The notes below the pieces were generated by a model that did not search any database, had not been told where the DNA came from, and saw only the letters and a program-made list of their open reading frames with translations. From assembly GCA_041674485.1 (NCBI GenBank), contig JBAYVP010000108.1, positions 1-14,487 on the forward strand: a DNA stretch of 14,487 nucleotides. Direction: 5' to 3'. This document shows, piece by piece, positions 7,094 through 14,131 of this stretch; position 1 is the first letter of the stretch, and every line of letters begins with the position of its first letter. The stretch is from JAGXQV01 sp041674485 (lineage in GTDB: Bacteria; Pseudomonadota; Gammaproteobacteria; Burkholderiales; Sulfuricellaceae). Both the position numbers and the translations under genes were made by a program.

Positions 7094-7585
7094 ATGACAG
7101 CTTTCGATTATGCGGTGTTGCTGATCGTCGGTGTTTCCATCCTGATCAGCGTGATGCGCGGCTTGGTGCGCGAGGCGCTGGCCTTGACGGGATGGGTGGC
7201 GGCGTTCTGGGTGGCGGCCAGCTTTTCGGTGCCGCTCGCGCCGCTTTTGCCGGGCGCCGTCCCCAATGAAACGTTGCGCCTGTTGGCGGCGTTCGTGGCG
7301 CTCTTCCTCGGTACGTTGCTGATAGCCAGCCTGTTGACGATAGCGCTATCCGAACTGGTGAGAAAACTCGGCCTGGGGGCGGTGGACCGGGGATTGGGCG
7401 CGATGTTCGGCTTAATGCGCGGCCTGCTGATCGTGCTGGTGCTGGTGCTGCTGGCCGGACTCACGCCGTTGCCGCACCAGGGCTTCTGGCACAATGCGAT
7501 GTTGAGCGCCCCGTTCGAGGCGTTGGTGGCGATGATCAAGCCGTGGTTGCCGGATCCATTGGCGAAACGAATTAATTACGATTGA
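7094..7585 (+). CDS. cvpA: CvpA family membrane protein
   Basis: This is a 163-residue integral membrane protein with about four hydrophobic segments: residues 3-20, 30-52, 60-85 and 105-125. It starts with the family's FDYAVLLIVGVSILISVMRGLVREAL and has the LGAVDRGLGAMFGLMRGLL stretch near the fourth segment. CvpA was first described as needed for colicin V production and lies just before purF in many proteobacteria. Its molecular function is still unsettled. It starts 23 bases after the SPOR gene and ends 18 bases before purF, so the three are probably one transcript. Confidence 0.95.
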   Translation: MTAFDYAVLLIVGVSILISVMRGLVREALALTGWVAAFWVAASFSVPLAPLLPGAVPNETLRLLAAFVALFLGTLLIASLLTIALSELVRKLGLGAVDRGLGAMFGLMRGLLIVLVLVLLAGLTPLPHQGFWHNAMLSAPFEALVAMIKPWLPDPLAKRINYD

Positions 7586-7603
7586 TTTAATGGACTAGCT
7601 CTC

Positions 7604-9133
7604 ATGTGCGGAATTCTCGGAGTAGTGGCAAAAACCCCGGTCAACCAGTTGCTCTACGACGGCTTGCAGGTGCTGCAACACCGCGGCCAGGACGCAGCGG
7701 GCATCGTCACCGGCGACGGCAGCGTGTTCCACATGCACAAGGACAACGGCTTGGTGCGCGACGTGTTCCGCACCCGCGACATGCGCAACTTGCAAGGCAA
7801 CATGGGCATCGGCCACGTGCGTTACCCGACGGCGGGAAACGCTTATTCCTCCGCCGAATCGCAACCGTTCTACGTCAATTCGCCGTTTGGCATCGTGCTC
7901 GGCCACAACGGCAACCTGACCAACACCAGCCAACTCAAACAAGACCTGTTTCGTCTCGACTTGCGCCACGTCAACACCCATTCCGATTCGGAAGTGCTGC
8001 TCAACGTGCTGGCGCACGAGCTCCAGTCATGCACCACCAATCACCGCCTCACGTCGGCCACCATTTTCGCCGCCGTCGCCGGGGTGCATCGGCGTTGCCG
8101 CGGCGCTTACGCAGTCGTGGCGATGATCGCCGGCTACGGGCTGCTGGCGTTTCGCGACCCCTACGGCATACGTCCGCTGGTGGTGGGACGCAACGACACC
8201 GAACACGGGCCGGAATACCTGGTCGCATCCGAGAGCGTGGCGCTCGACGTGCTGGGCTTCAAACTGGTGCGCGACGTGGCGCCGGGCGAAGCGGTGCTGG
8301 TGGATGTGGACGGCAATTTCCACAGCCAACAATGCGCGGAAAATCCGACGCTCAACCCGTGCATATTCGAATATGTCTATCTGGCGCGCCCGGATTCGGT
8401 GATCGACGGCATTTCCGTATATGAATCCCGGTTGCGCATGGGCGAAAGCCTGGCCGAGGAAATCCGCACCCGTTTCGGCCACCTCAAGATCGACGTGGTG
8501 ATACCGATACCCGACACCAGCCGTCCCAGCGCACTGCAACTCGCCAACCAGTTGGGGCTGCCGTACCGCGAGGGATTTATCAAGAACCGCTACATCGGTC
8601 GCACCTTCATCATGCCGGGGCAGGCAATGCGCAAAAAATCCGTGCGCCAGAAACTCAACGCCATCGGCATGGAGTTCCAGGGTAAAAACGTGTTGCTGGT
8701 GGATGACTCCATCGTGCGCGGCACCACCAGCCGGGAAATCGTCCAGATGGCGCGCGACGCCGGAGCGCGCCAAGTGTTTTTCGCTTCCGCAGCACCCCCG
8801 GTGCGCTTCCCCAACGTCTATGGCATCGACATGCCGACGCGCAAGGAACTGCTCGCGACCAACCGCTCAGACGCCGAAATCGCCCGCGAGATCGGCGCCG
8901 ATGCACTGATCTACCAGGAACTCGACGCGCTGCTGCGCGACGTGGGGCGCAACAACCCGGAAATCCACGGCTTCGACGCGTCCTGTTTCAATGGCAAATA
9001 CATCACCGGCGACATCAGCGCGGAATACCTGGCTGCGGTGGAAGGCAACCGCAGCGGCGCGGGAACGCCCGCTTCCCTCGCGTCGAGCCGCCAACTCGAT
9101 CTGAACCTGGGCTGCAATGACGATGGCGGCTGA
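7604..9133 (+). CDS. purF: Amidophosphoribosyltransferase
   Basis: PurF carries out the first committed step of purine synthesis, making phosphoribosylamine from PRPP and glutamine. The 509-residue length is normal. After removal of Met1, Cys2 (MCGILGVV) is the Ntn-type glutaminase nucleophile. Other glutaminase marks are LQHRGQDAAGI, GIGHVRYPTAG and LGHNGNLTN. The phosphoribosyltransferase half has YLARPDSVIDGISVY, VIPIPDTSRPSA, GFIKNRYIGRTFI and the PRPP loop LLVDDSIVRGTTSREIV at about residues 363-379. It closes the co-directional block that began with trpF. Only a weak purine motif precedes the ATG. In relatives metZ often follows purF; here it is replaced by an unrelated gene. Confidence 0.98.
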   Translation: MCGILGVVAKTPVNQLLYDGLQVLQHRGQDAAGIVTGDGSVFHMHKDNGLVRDVFRTRDMRNLQGNMGIGHVRYPTAGNAYSSAESQPFYVNSPFGIVLGHNGNLTNTSQLKQDLFRLDLRHVNTHSDSEVLLNVLAHELQSCTTNHRLTSATIFAAVAGVHRRCRGAYAVVAMIAGYGLLAFRDPYGIRPLVVGRNDTEHGPEYLVASESVALDVLGFKLVRDVAPGEAVLVDVDGNFHSQQCAENPTLNPCIFEYVYLARPDSVIDGISVYESRLRMGESLAEEIRTRFGHLKIDVVIPIPDTSRPSALQLANQLGLPYREGFIKNRYIGRTFIMPGQAMRKKSVRQKLNAIGMEFQGKNVLLVDDSIVRGTTSREIVQMARDAGARQVFFASAAPPVRFPNVYGIDMPTRKELLATNRSDAEIAREIGADALIYQELDALLRDVGRNNPEIHGFDASCFNGKYITGDISAEYLAAVEGNRSGAGTPASLASSRQLDLNLGCNDDGG

Positions 9134-9192
9134 CATGCCGGTATTTTTCTGGTGTCTTTTGAGTTTGAAACGTACTTGATAAGGAGAAAGCC

Positions 9193-9702
9193 ATGCATTT
9201 GAAAAAAACAATGTCTTTTTACCCCGCAGTAAAGGCAAGTTTGAAAATCGCGATCCTTATTTCCCTTGGCTGCGGCGTGTCCGCCTCATGGGCGGCGGAA
9301 GCGGAACCGGGGCTGGAGGCGGGGCAGTGGGAAGTGCTCACTCGCCCGGAGTTCCCGAATACGCCTTTTCCCCCCCGCCCCAAAACCGACCAGTTTTGCC
9401 TGACCGCATCCGACATAGCTGCGGGGCTTATTCCACTACGCACGGCGCCGGGCTGCAAGGTGGTAGGCGGCGTTTACAAGGGCAGGCAGCTTGAATTTAA
9501 TATAACCTGTTCCGAACTTCCCCAGGGAACGGGCAAACTGCAACCGGCGGGCAAAACCTTCACCGGTCGGGCCGAATTGGTGGTCGTACCGGGGCAAGAC
9601 GGGGTGGGCAGGGTTGTGTTCTACTACAATTACAGCGGAAACCGGCTCTCCGATTGCCCGCAGCAGGATAACGGCGCAACGGAAAAACATAACGGCGTAT
9701 GA
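9193..9702 (+). CDS. Secreted DUF3617-family protein
   Basis: This is a 169-residue protein of unknown function. Residues about 17-35 (LKIAILISLGCGVSASWAA) look like a signal peptide after a positively charged start, so it is probably exported to the periplasm. The mature part fits DUF3617: GLEAGQWEVLTR at the front, then DQFCLTASDI, PGCKVVGG, LEFNITCSEL, and a final Cys in LSDCPQQ. The cysteines probably form disulfides. The start is well supported by AAGGAG (9181-9186) six bases upstream. It lies 59 bases after purF and 45 bases before the acetyltransferase, in the same direction. No terminator is visible on either side, so transcription may continue from purF. Confidence 0.85.
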   Translation: MHLKKTMSFYPAVKASLKIAILISLGCGVSASWAAEAEPGLEAGQWEVLTRPEFPNTPFPPRPKTDQFCLTASDIAAGLIPLRTAPGCKVVGGVYKGRQLEFNITCSELPQGTGKLQPAGKTFTGRAELVVVPGQDGVGRVVFYYNYSGNRLSDCPQQDNGATEKHNGV

Positions 9703-9747
9703 GGTTATGTGGCGCGCGCGCTGGAAAATCCAATATGAGTCGACGAA

Positions 9748-10221
9748 ATGTTCCGCATCGAAGCAGCCTCCCCGGTACAAGCTGAAACCATCGCCCAAAT
9801 GGTCAAGGCGCTGTTGGAGGAAATTATGTCCGTCACCGGCGCGGCGCATTTCACGCTGGATTTCGCGGCTACGACGGTACGCTGCCGGGATTTCCTGCAT
9901 AGCGGCGAATACGCCGTTCTGCTTGCCCACGACGGGAATGTCGCCGTCGGCTTCATCGCCCTCACCGAAACCCGCTCCCTGTATGCCGGTGGCGTGTTCG
10001 GCATTATTCCCGAATTTTATGTGAACCCGGAATACCGCTCCCGCAGGATAGGCGCCATGCTGCTCGCTGCCGCGCGGGAGCACGGAATATCCCGTGGCTG
10101 GACGCGGCTGGAAGTCACCACGCCGCCGTTGCCGGAATTCGAGCGCACCTTGCACTTTTACCAGGCCAACGGCTTTGCTATTGCCGGAGGGCGTAAGCTC
10201 AAGGCGGAGCTTGGCCTGTGA
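9748..10221 (+). CDS. GNAT-family N-acetyltransferase
   Basis: The 157-residue protein has the GNAT pattern. The sheet VAVGFIALTETRS is followed by PEFYVNPEYRSRRIGAMLLAAA (motif A with the acetyl-CoA loop). Then come GWTRLEVTTPPLPE and FYQANGFAIAGGRKL (motif B). The loop reads YRSRRIGA where many relatives have a glycine before Ile. One base change (GGG to AGG) would account for this; Lys or Arg occurs there in some family members. The substrate cannot be told from the sequence. The start at 9748 has no clear Shine-Dalgarno. The TGA stop (10219-10221) lies in the target duplication GTGAC of the inserted element. Before that insertion the gene probably overlapped the exporter start in GTGA. 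Confidence 0.85.
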   Translation: MFRIEAASPVQAETIAQMVKALLEEIMSVTGAAHFTLDFAATTVRCRDFLHSGEYAVLLAHDGNVAVGFIALTETRSLYAGGVFGIIPEFYVNPEYRSRRIGAMLLAAAREHGISRGWTRLEVTTPPLPEFERTLHFYQANGFAIAGGRKLKAELGL

Positions 10222-10222
10222 C

Positions 10223-10496
10223 CCTAGAAACCTCCGTTGAACGGGCTGGAGTGTGCGGTTTTCCGGGTGCAGGGCATACCCGACGGCCTTACGGCCTGGG
10301 CACAAGAGGCGCAACGACGAAGAATGGTTTGTTCCATTCTCTTCTCTTGTAGTTGCAACGCCGCCATGCGCCCGGAAAACCGTGCAATCCAGCCCGCAGC
10401 CGCTCTCACCATACGGGTACACGCAAAATATATGACAAAGTTGTTTAGAACCACTATGTTACACATCCTGGCAAGCGGTCAACGGAGGTTTCTAGG
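10223..10496 (+). mobile_element. Complete 274-bp MITE-like element with 18-bp terminal inverted repeats and 5-bp target duplication
   Basis: The ends are exact inverted repeats: CCTAGAAACCTCCGTTGA (10223-10240) and TCAACGGAGGTTTCTAGG (10479-10496). GTGAC flanks both sides (10218-10222 and 10497-10501). Inside, 10242-10275 and 10363-10396 pair at 29 of 34 positions, and a smaller hairpin AGAATGG/CCATTCT sits in the centre (10321-10340). No plausible protein is encoded; open frames across it shift between copies. It is therefore a non-autonomous element that would need a transposase from elsewhere. The first 97 bases are identical to the copy at 14233. The transposase family cannot be named from the ends alone. 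Confidence 0.92.
10484..10488 (+). promoter_or_regulatory. Ribosome-binding site supplied by the element's terminal repeat
   Basis: GGAGG lies inside the right terminal repeat, eight bases before the GTG start of the exporter at 10497. It is a near-ideal Shine-Dalgarno for a gene that probably relied on translational coupling before the insertion. Confidence 0.75.
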
Positions 10497-11387
10497 GTGA
10501 CGGCAGCGCCGGCCCGCGAACGCTGGCTGATCGTGCTATCCCTGCTTGCGCTGTACTTGGTTTGGGGTTCGACCTATCTTGCCATGCGCTTCGCCATAGA
10601 AGGGTTCCCGCCCTTCATGATGGCCGGCATCCGTTTTGTTATCGCCGGCGGGCTATTCATGGCGTTTCTGCGGCTGCGCGGCGCGCCTTGGCCGAGTCGC
10701 CCGCAATGGCGTAGCGCCTTTCTGGTGGGCGGCTTGCTGCTGCTCGGCGGCAACGGCGCGGTGGCTTATGCCGAGCAATGGATAGGCTCCGGCGTCGCGG
10801 CGCTGACCATCGCCACCGTGCCGCTGTGGACGGTGCTGTTCTCCGAATTGTGGGGGCATCGCTCCAGCCGCCACGAATGGCTGGGCATCCTGATCGGCTT
10901 CGTCGGCGTCGGGTTGCTTAATTTCGGCGCCGACATGCGCGCCAGCACCGCCGGCACGCTGGCGCTGCTGTTCGCCGCAGCAAGCTGGTCGTTCGGCTCG
11001 GTATGGAGCAAGCGCTTGCCTATGCCTGTGGGTCTCATGTCCAGCGCCGCGCAAATGCTTGGCGGCGGCCTGTTGTTGATGGCTACCAGTCTCGCTCTCG
11101 GCGAACGCCTGCTTGCTCCGCCTTCGTTCAAGGCGTTGGCGGCGCTTGCTTATCTGATTGTATTCGGCTCGTTCGTCGCTTTCACCGCTTACCAGTTCCT
11201 CTTCCACACGGTGCGCCCGGCGCTGGCCACCAGCTATGCCTACGTCAACCCGGTCGTGGCGCTGGCGCTGGGCGCATGGCTGGCCAATGAGCGCGTCGGC
11301 GCGCTGGAAGTGGCCGCAATGGCGGTGATTGTCGCGGGCGTGGCGCTGGTCGTGATGGGGCGGCGCAAGAACCCGCCGGATGGGTAG
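10497..11387 (+). CDS. EamA-family (DMT superfamily) inner-membrane exporter, YedA-like
   Basis: The 296-residue membrane protein consists of two EamA repeats, about ten hydrophobic segments in all. It starts like YedA-type drug/metabolite exporters: LALYLVWGSTYLAMRFAIEG, PPFMMAGIRFVIAGG. It also has VALTIATVPLWTVLFSEL at the end of the first repeat, ASWSFGSVWSKRLP opening the second, and SYAYVNPVVALALGAWLANE near the end. The exported substrate is unknown. The start is GTG 10497, which fits the family's N-terminus and has GGAGG eight bases upstream. Both the start codon and the ribosome-binding site sit at the edge of the inserted element. Without the element, the GNAT stop and this start would form GTGA. 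Confidence 0.92.
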   Translation: MTAAPARERWLIVLSLLALYLVWGSTYLAMRFAIEGFPPFMMAGIRFVIAGGLFMAFLRLRGAPWPSRPQWRSAFLVGGLLLLGGNGAVAYAEQWIGSGVAALTIATVPLWTVLFSELWGHRSSRHEWLGILIGFVGVGLLNFGADMRASTAGTLALLFAAASWSFGSVWSKRLPMPVGLMSSAAQMLGGGLLLMATSLALGERLLAPPSFKALAALAYLIVFGSFVAFTAYQFLFHTVRPALATSYAYVNPVVALALGAWLANERVGALEVAAMAVIVAGVALVVMGRRKNPPDG

Positions 11388-11420
11388 CTGCGATGAGGCA
11401 ATTTATTGAGAGGTTTTGCT

Positions 11421-11455
11421 TTTAGCCGTTCGCCTTGAGTCTGCGGTTTCGCTTA
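11421..11455 (+). repeat. 35-bp direct repeat, left copy
   Basis: TTTAGCCGTTCGCCTTGAGT and the next 15 bases match 11997-12031 at 32 of 35 positions; all three differences are transitions. The bases just before it (TGAGAGGTTTTGCT) weakly resemble a decayed end of the MITE-like element. Confidence 0.8.
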
Positions 11456-11507
11456 GAAACTGTCCAACAATTACTTCCCTTCTGGTGCAAGTCGCAAGCA
11501 TCGACGC

Positions 11508-11531
11508 TCCCTCCCCTTCAAGGGGGAGGGA
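11508..11531 (+). repeat. G/C-rich near-palindrome
   Basis: TCCCTCCCCTT and AAGGGGGAGGGA are inverse to each other around a one-base centre, with one extra G. Such short palindromes are common between genes in environmental bacteria. It has no T-run and is not a clear terminator. Confidence 0.6.
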
Positions 11532-11575
11532 CGGGGTAGCTTACAAGGGTAGGTTTTTGATAAAAGCTCATTATC

Positions 11576-11701
11576 CTAAGCCGGACAATTGCCGGAACCA
11601 AAAACATTTACCGCAGAGACGCAGAGGCGCAGAGAAATATAACGGATGGTAAAACCATACCATTACCCTACAAAATCTCCGCGCCTCGGCGTCTCTGCGG
11701 T
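11576..11701 (+). repeat. Hairpin repeat of the CGCAGAGACGCAGAGG type with a shared leader
   Basis: A leader at 11576-11607 (CTAAGCCGGAC-AATT-GCCGGAACCAAAAACAT in pieces) is followed by an inverted repeat. The left arm 11610-11635 (ACCGCAGAGACGCAGAGGCG and 6 more) pairs with 11676-11701 at 24 of 26 positions. The loop contains a smaller hairpin, ATGGT/ACCAT (11646-11658). No coding potential. The same leader precedes the next hairpin although the arms differ. Confidence 0.85.
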
Positions 11702-11785
11702 GAAAAAATCACCCGGAGAACCGCGCCAACGCTTGATCTACGACACATTCTTTGCAAAAAATGCAACGACTTGGCTGGTAAGTTA

Positions 11786-11903
11786 CTAAACCGGACGAGC
11801 CGGAACCAAAAAACATACTCACGCGAAGCCGCGAAGACGCGAAAAAAACCAAACCTGTATTGGTTTTTCTTCGCGTCTTCGCGTCTTCGCGGCTTCGCGT
11901 GAG
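11786..11903 (+). repeat. Hairpin repeat of the CGCGAAGACGCGAA type with the same leader
   Basis: The leader at 11786-11816 (CTAAACCGGAC, GCCGGAACCAAAAAACAT) matches the one at 11576. The left arm 11818-11843 (CTCACGCGAAGCCGCGAAGA and 6 more) is a perfect 26-bp inverse of 11878-11903. AAAAACCAA/TTGGTTTTT pair in the inner part. The right side has one extra TCTTCGCG unit, as expected from slippage or unequal exchange between units. Confidence 0.85.
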
Positions 11904-11917
11904 AAATTCTTCTCACA

Positions 11918-11996
11918 TGAACGCAAAATGTATGACAAAGCTGTTTAGAACCACCATATTATACGATCTGGAAAGCGGTCAACTGAGCTTTCTAGG
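11918..11996 (+). repeat. Right-end remnant of the MITE-like element (copy 3)
   Basis: It aligns with the right ~79 bases of the complete element: ACGCAAAATGTATGACAAAG, TGTTTAGAACCACCAT and AAGCGGTCAAC, ending in GAGCTTTCTAGG. The terminal repeat has two changes and the GGAGG is lost. No matching left end lies nearby; hairpin repeats occupy that space instead. Confidence 0.8.
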
Positions 11997-12031
11997 TTTA
12001 GCTGTTCACCTTGAGTCTGTGGTTTCGCTTA
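11997..12031 (+). repeat. 35-bp direct repeat, right copy
   Basis: It matches 11421-11455 at 32 of 35 positions. It begins at the first base after the element end TTTCTAGG and finishes with TTA, the complement of the ygiQ stop codon. The left copy may thus be a displaced piece of the ygiQ 3' flank. Confidence 0.8.
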
Positions 12032-14131
12032 ACGCTTAGCGGGCTTTTTTCGGGCAGGCGTTGTGCGAGCGCCATGCGCGACGGATGGCGCTGCTCTGGC
12101 GCTTTGGGAATGGATGTGGCCGACTTGCGGTTTGCGGGGCGCGGCATCGCCGCCGACGCCCGCCGGTTGCCAGGCGGGCACCAGATGTTTTTTGCCGTTG
12201 CCTATCAGGTCGGCGCGTCCCATGTCTTTCAGCGCTATACGCAGCAATGGCCAGTTTTCGGGATCGTGATAGCGCAGGAATGCCTTGTGCAGGCGGCGGG
12301 TGCGCCCGCCTAGCGGCGCCGGTATTTCCGCGCTGCTGCGCGTGATTTTTTTCAGCGGATTGCGGTGCGTGTGATACATGGTCGAGGCAAGCGCCATCGG
12401 CGTCGGCAGGAAGGTCTGCACCTGATCGAGGCGAAAGCCGTTGTCCTTAAGCCATAGCGCCAGTTCCAGCATGTCCTGGTCGGTGGCGCCGGGATGGGCG
12501 GCGATGAAGTAGGGAATCAGGTATTGTTCCTTGCCGGCTTCCCTAGAGAACTTGTCGAACAACTCCTTGAACCGGTAATAGGTGGCTATGCCCGGTTTCA
12601 TCATCATGGCGAGCACCGATTCCTGGGTATGTTCCGGCGCGATCTTGAGGTAGCCGCCGACGTGGTGCGTCACCAGTTCCTTTATGTATTCCTTGGAGCG
12701 TAGCGCCAGATCGTAGCGCAACCCGGAACCGATGAGGACTTTTTTCACTCCCGGCAGCGCTCGTGCCTTGCGGTATAGCGCGATCAGCGGATTGTGGTCG
12801 GTGCCCATGTTGACGCAGATGTCGGGGTAAACGCAACTCAGGCGGCGACACGCCGCCTCAACGCGAGCATCCCGGCATTTCAGGCGGTACATGTTGGCGG
12901 TCGGCCCGCCCAGGTCGGAAATCACCCCGGTGTAGCCCGGCGTCTTGTCACGGATTTCCTCGATTTCATTGATGATGGAAGCCTCCGAGCGGCTCTGGAC
13001 GATGCGCCCTTCGTGCTCGGTGATCGAACAGAAGGTGCAGCCGCCGAAGCAGCCGCGCATGATGCTGATCGAGAAACGGATCATTTCGAACGCGGGAATC
13101 TTGGCACTGCCATAAGCGGGGTGTGGGCAGCGCGCAAACGGCAGCGCGTAAACGCCATCCAGTTCCCTGGTTTCGAGTGGAATCGGCGGCGGGTTGAGCC
13201 ACACGTCGCGGTCGTGATGGCGTTGCACCAAAGCGCGGGCGTTGCCGGGGTTGGATTCGAGATGCAGCAGGCGCGAAGCGTGGGCATACAGCACGAGGTC
13301 GTCCTTGACTTGCTCATAGGCCGGCAGGCGGATTGCGGTGCGGTTTCTGGGGTGCGGGGAAGTTAAGGGTGGCGCGTTGAGCGTGGTGAGGGGGCGATCT
13401 CCTTCAACTTGTTCCCGGCTCTCGACGCGCCACTCGCCGCTCTCATTATCCGGCAACCAGCCTGCCGGGCGCATGAAGGCCGTGCCGCGCAGGTCGGTGA
13501 TTTCAGCCATGTTTTCGCCTGCCGCCAGACGGTGCGCCAGCGCCACCAGCGCGCGCTCGGCGTTGCCGTAGATCAGCAGGTCGGCCTTGGAATCAGGCAA
13601 TATCGAGCGGCGCACTTTGTCCGACCAGTAGTCGTAATGGGCGATGCGGCGCAAGGAGGCCTCTATGCCGCCGATGACCACCGGCACGTCGGAATATGCC
13701 TCCCGGCAGCGCTGCGCATAGACGATCACCGCCCGGTCGGGGCGTTTGTCGGGCGCGGCGTTGGGCGTGTAGGCGTCATCCGAACGGATCTTGCGCTCCG
13801 AAGTGTAGCGGTTGACCATCGAATCCATGTTGCCGGCGGCGACGCCGAAAAACAGGTTAGGCTTGCCCAATGCCTTGAAGGCATCGGGGCTGTGCCAGTC
13901 GGGCTGGGCGACGATGCCGACGCGGAAACCCTGCGCTTCCAACAAACGCCCGACCAGCGCCATGCCGAAACTGGGATGGTCTACATAGGCGTCGCCGGTG
14001 ACGATGATGATGTCGCAGCTATCCCAGCCGAGCGCGTCCATTTCGGCGCGCGACATGGGTAGGAAGGGCGCGACACCATAGCGGTGCGCCCAGAATTTGC
14101 GGTAGGAGAAGAGGTTTTTCGCGTCGTTCAT
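12029..14131 (-). CDS. ygiQ: YgiQ family radical SAM protein
   Basis: This is a 700-residue member of the YgiQ (UPF0313) family; its reaction is not established. The N-terminal domain reads FSYRKFWAHRYGVAPFLPMS, GWDSCDIIIVTGDAYVDHPS, VVIGGIEASLRRIAHYDYW. The radical SAM cluster is CX3CX2C at Cys361, Cys365 and Cys368 in MRGCFGGCTFCSITEHEGR, placed between FEMIRFSISI and QSRSEASIINEIEEI. Further family marks are ISDLGGPTANMY, KIAPEHT, YFIAAHPGATDQDM and QTFLPTPMALASTMY. The basic Lys/Arg/Pro-rich tail is common in the family. Residues about 230-260 are encoded by a hairpin-forming repeat inserted in frame. The start matches E. coli YgiQ, although no clear Shine-Dalgarno precedes it. It is transcribed against all other genes in the window. 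Confidence 0.95.
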   Translation of the reverse strand: MNDAKNLFSYRKFWAHRYGVAPFLPMSRAEMDALGWDSCDIIIVTGDAYVDHPSFGMALVGRLLEAQGFRVGIVAQPDWHSPDAFKALGKPNLFFGVAAGNMDSMVNRYTSERKIRSDDAYTPNAAPDKRPDRAVIVYAQRCREAYSDVPVVIGGIEASLRRIAHYDYWSDKVRRSILPDSKADLLIYGNAERALVALAHRLAAGENMAEITDLRGTAFMRPAGWLPDNESGEWRVESREQVEGDRPLTTLNAPPLTSPHPRNRTAIRLPAYEQVKDDLVLYAHASRLLHLESNPGNARALVQRHHDRDVWLNPPPIPLETRELDGVYALPFARCPHPAYGSAKIPAFEMIRFSISIMRGCFGGCTFCSITEHEGRIVQSRSEASIINEIEEIRDKTPGYTGVISDLGGPTANMYRLKCRDARVEAACRRLSCVYPDICVNMGTDHNPLIALYRKARALPGVKKVLIGSGLRYDLALRSKEYIKELVTHHVGGYLKIAPEHTQESVLAMMMKPGIATYYRFKELFDKFSREAGKEQYLIPYFIAAHPGATDQDMLELALWLKDNGFRLDQVQTFLPTPMALASTMYHTHRNPLKKITRSSAEIPAPLGGRTRRLHKAFLRYHDPENWPLLRIALKDMGRADLIGNGKKHLVPAWQPAGVGGDAAPRKPQVGHIHSQSARAAPSVAHGARTTPARKKPAKR
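13369..13433. repeat. Inverted repeat inside the ygiQ coding region
   Basis: GTGGCGCGTTGAG (13369-13381) and CTCGACGCGCCAC (13421-13433) are inverse with one mismatch. On the coding strand the segment also has GAGTGGCG- and CTCACCACG-type units. It encodes part of ESGEWRVESREQVEGDRPL and LTTLNAPPLTSP, an unstructured-looking stretch at a variable position of the family, ahead of the conserved RTAIRLPAYEQVKDD. Confidence 0.7.

Larger units (their letters stand above)
11388..12028. other. Gene-free region of about 640 bp built from repeats
   Basis: I see no credible gene here. The open frames present read through the hairpin repeats and are of low complexity. The region holds, in order: a 35-bp direct repeat, a G/C-rich palindrome, two leader-linked hairpins, the right end of a MITE-like element, and the second direct repeat. 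The exporter (+) and ygiQ (-) converge on it, so transcripts of both probably end here, but no classic stem followed by a T-run was found. Confidence 0.7.

Noticed and set aside
9436..10422. Long - strand open frame over DUF3617, GNAT and the element
   Set aside because: It crosses two well-supported + strand genes and ends in repeat DNA; no family features.
10237..10500. Open frames inside the MITE-like element as a transposase or small protein
   Set aside because: The frames differ between copies because of indels, and no motif of any transposase is visible.
11508..11531. Rho-independent terminator of the exporter gene
   Set aside because: The palindrome is strong but lies 120 bases downstream and has no T-run.
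11576..11903. CRISPR-like array from the repeated units
   Set aside because: Only two leader copies, no spacers of even length, and the units form hairpins; no cas genes nearby.
11668..11916. Open frame reading through the hairpin repeats
   Set aside because: It is the typical low-complexity Lys/Arg translation of such repeats, not a gene.
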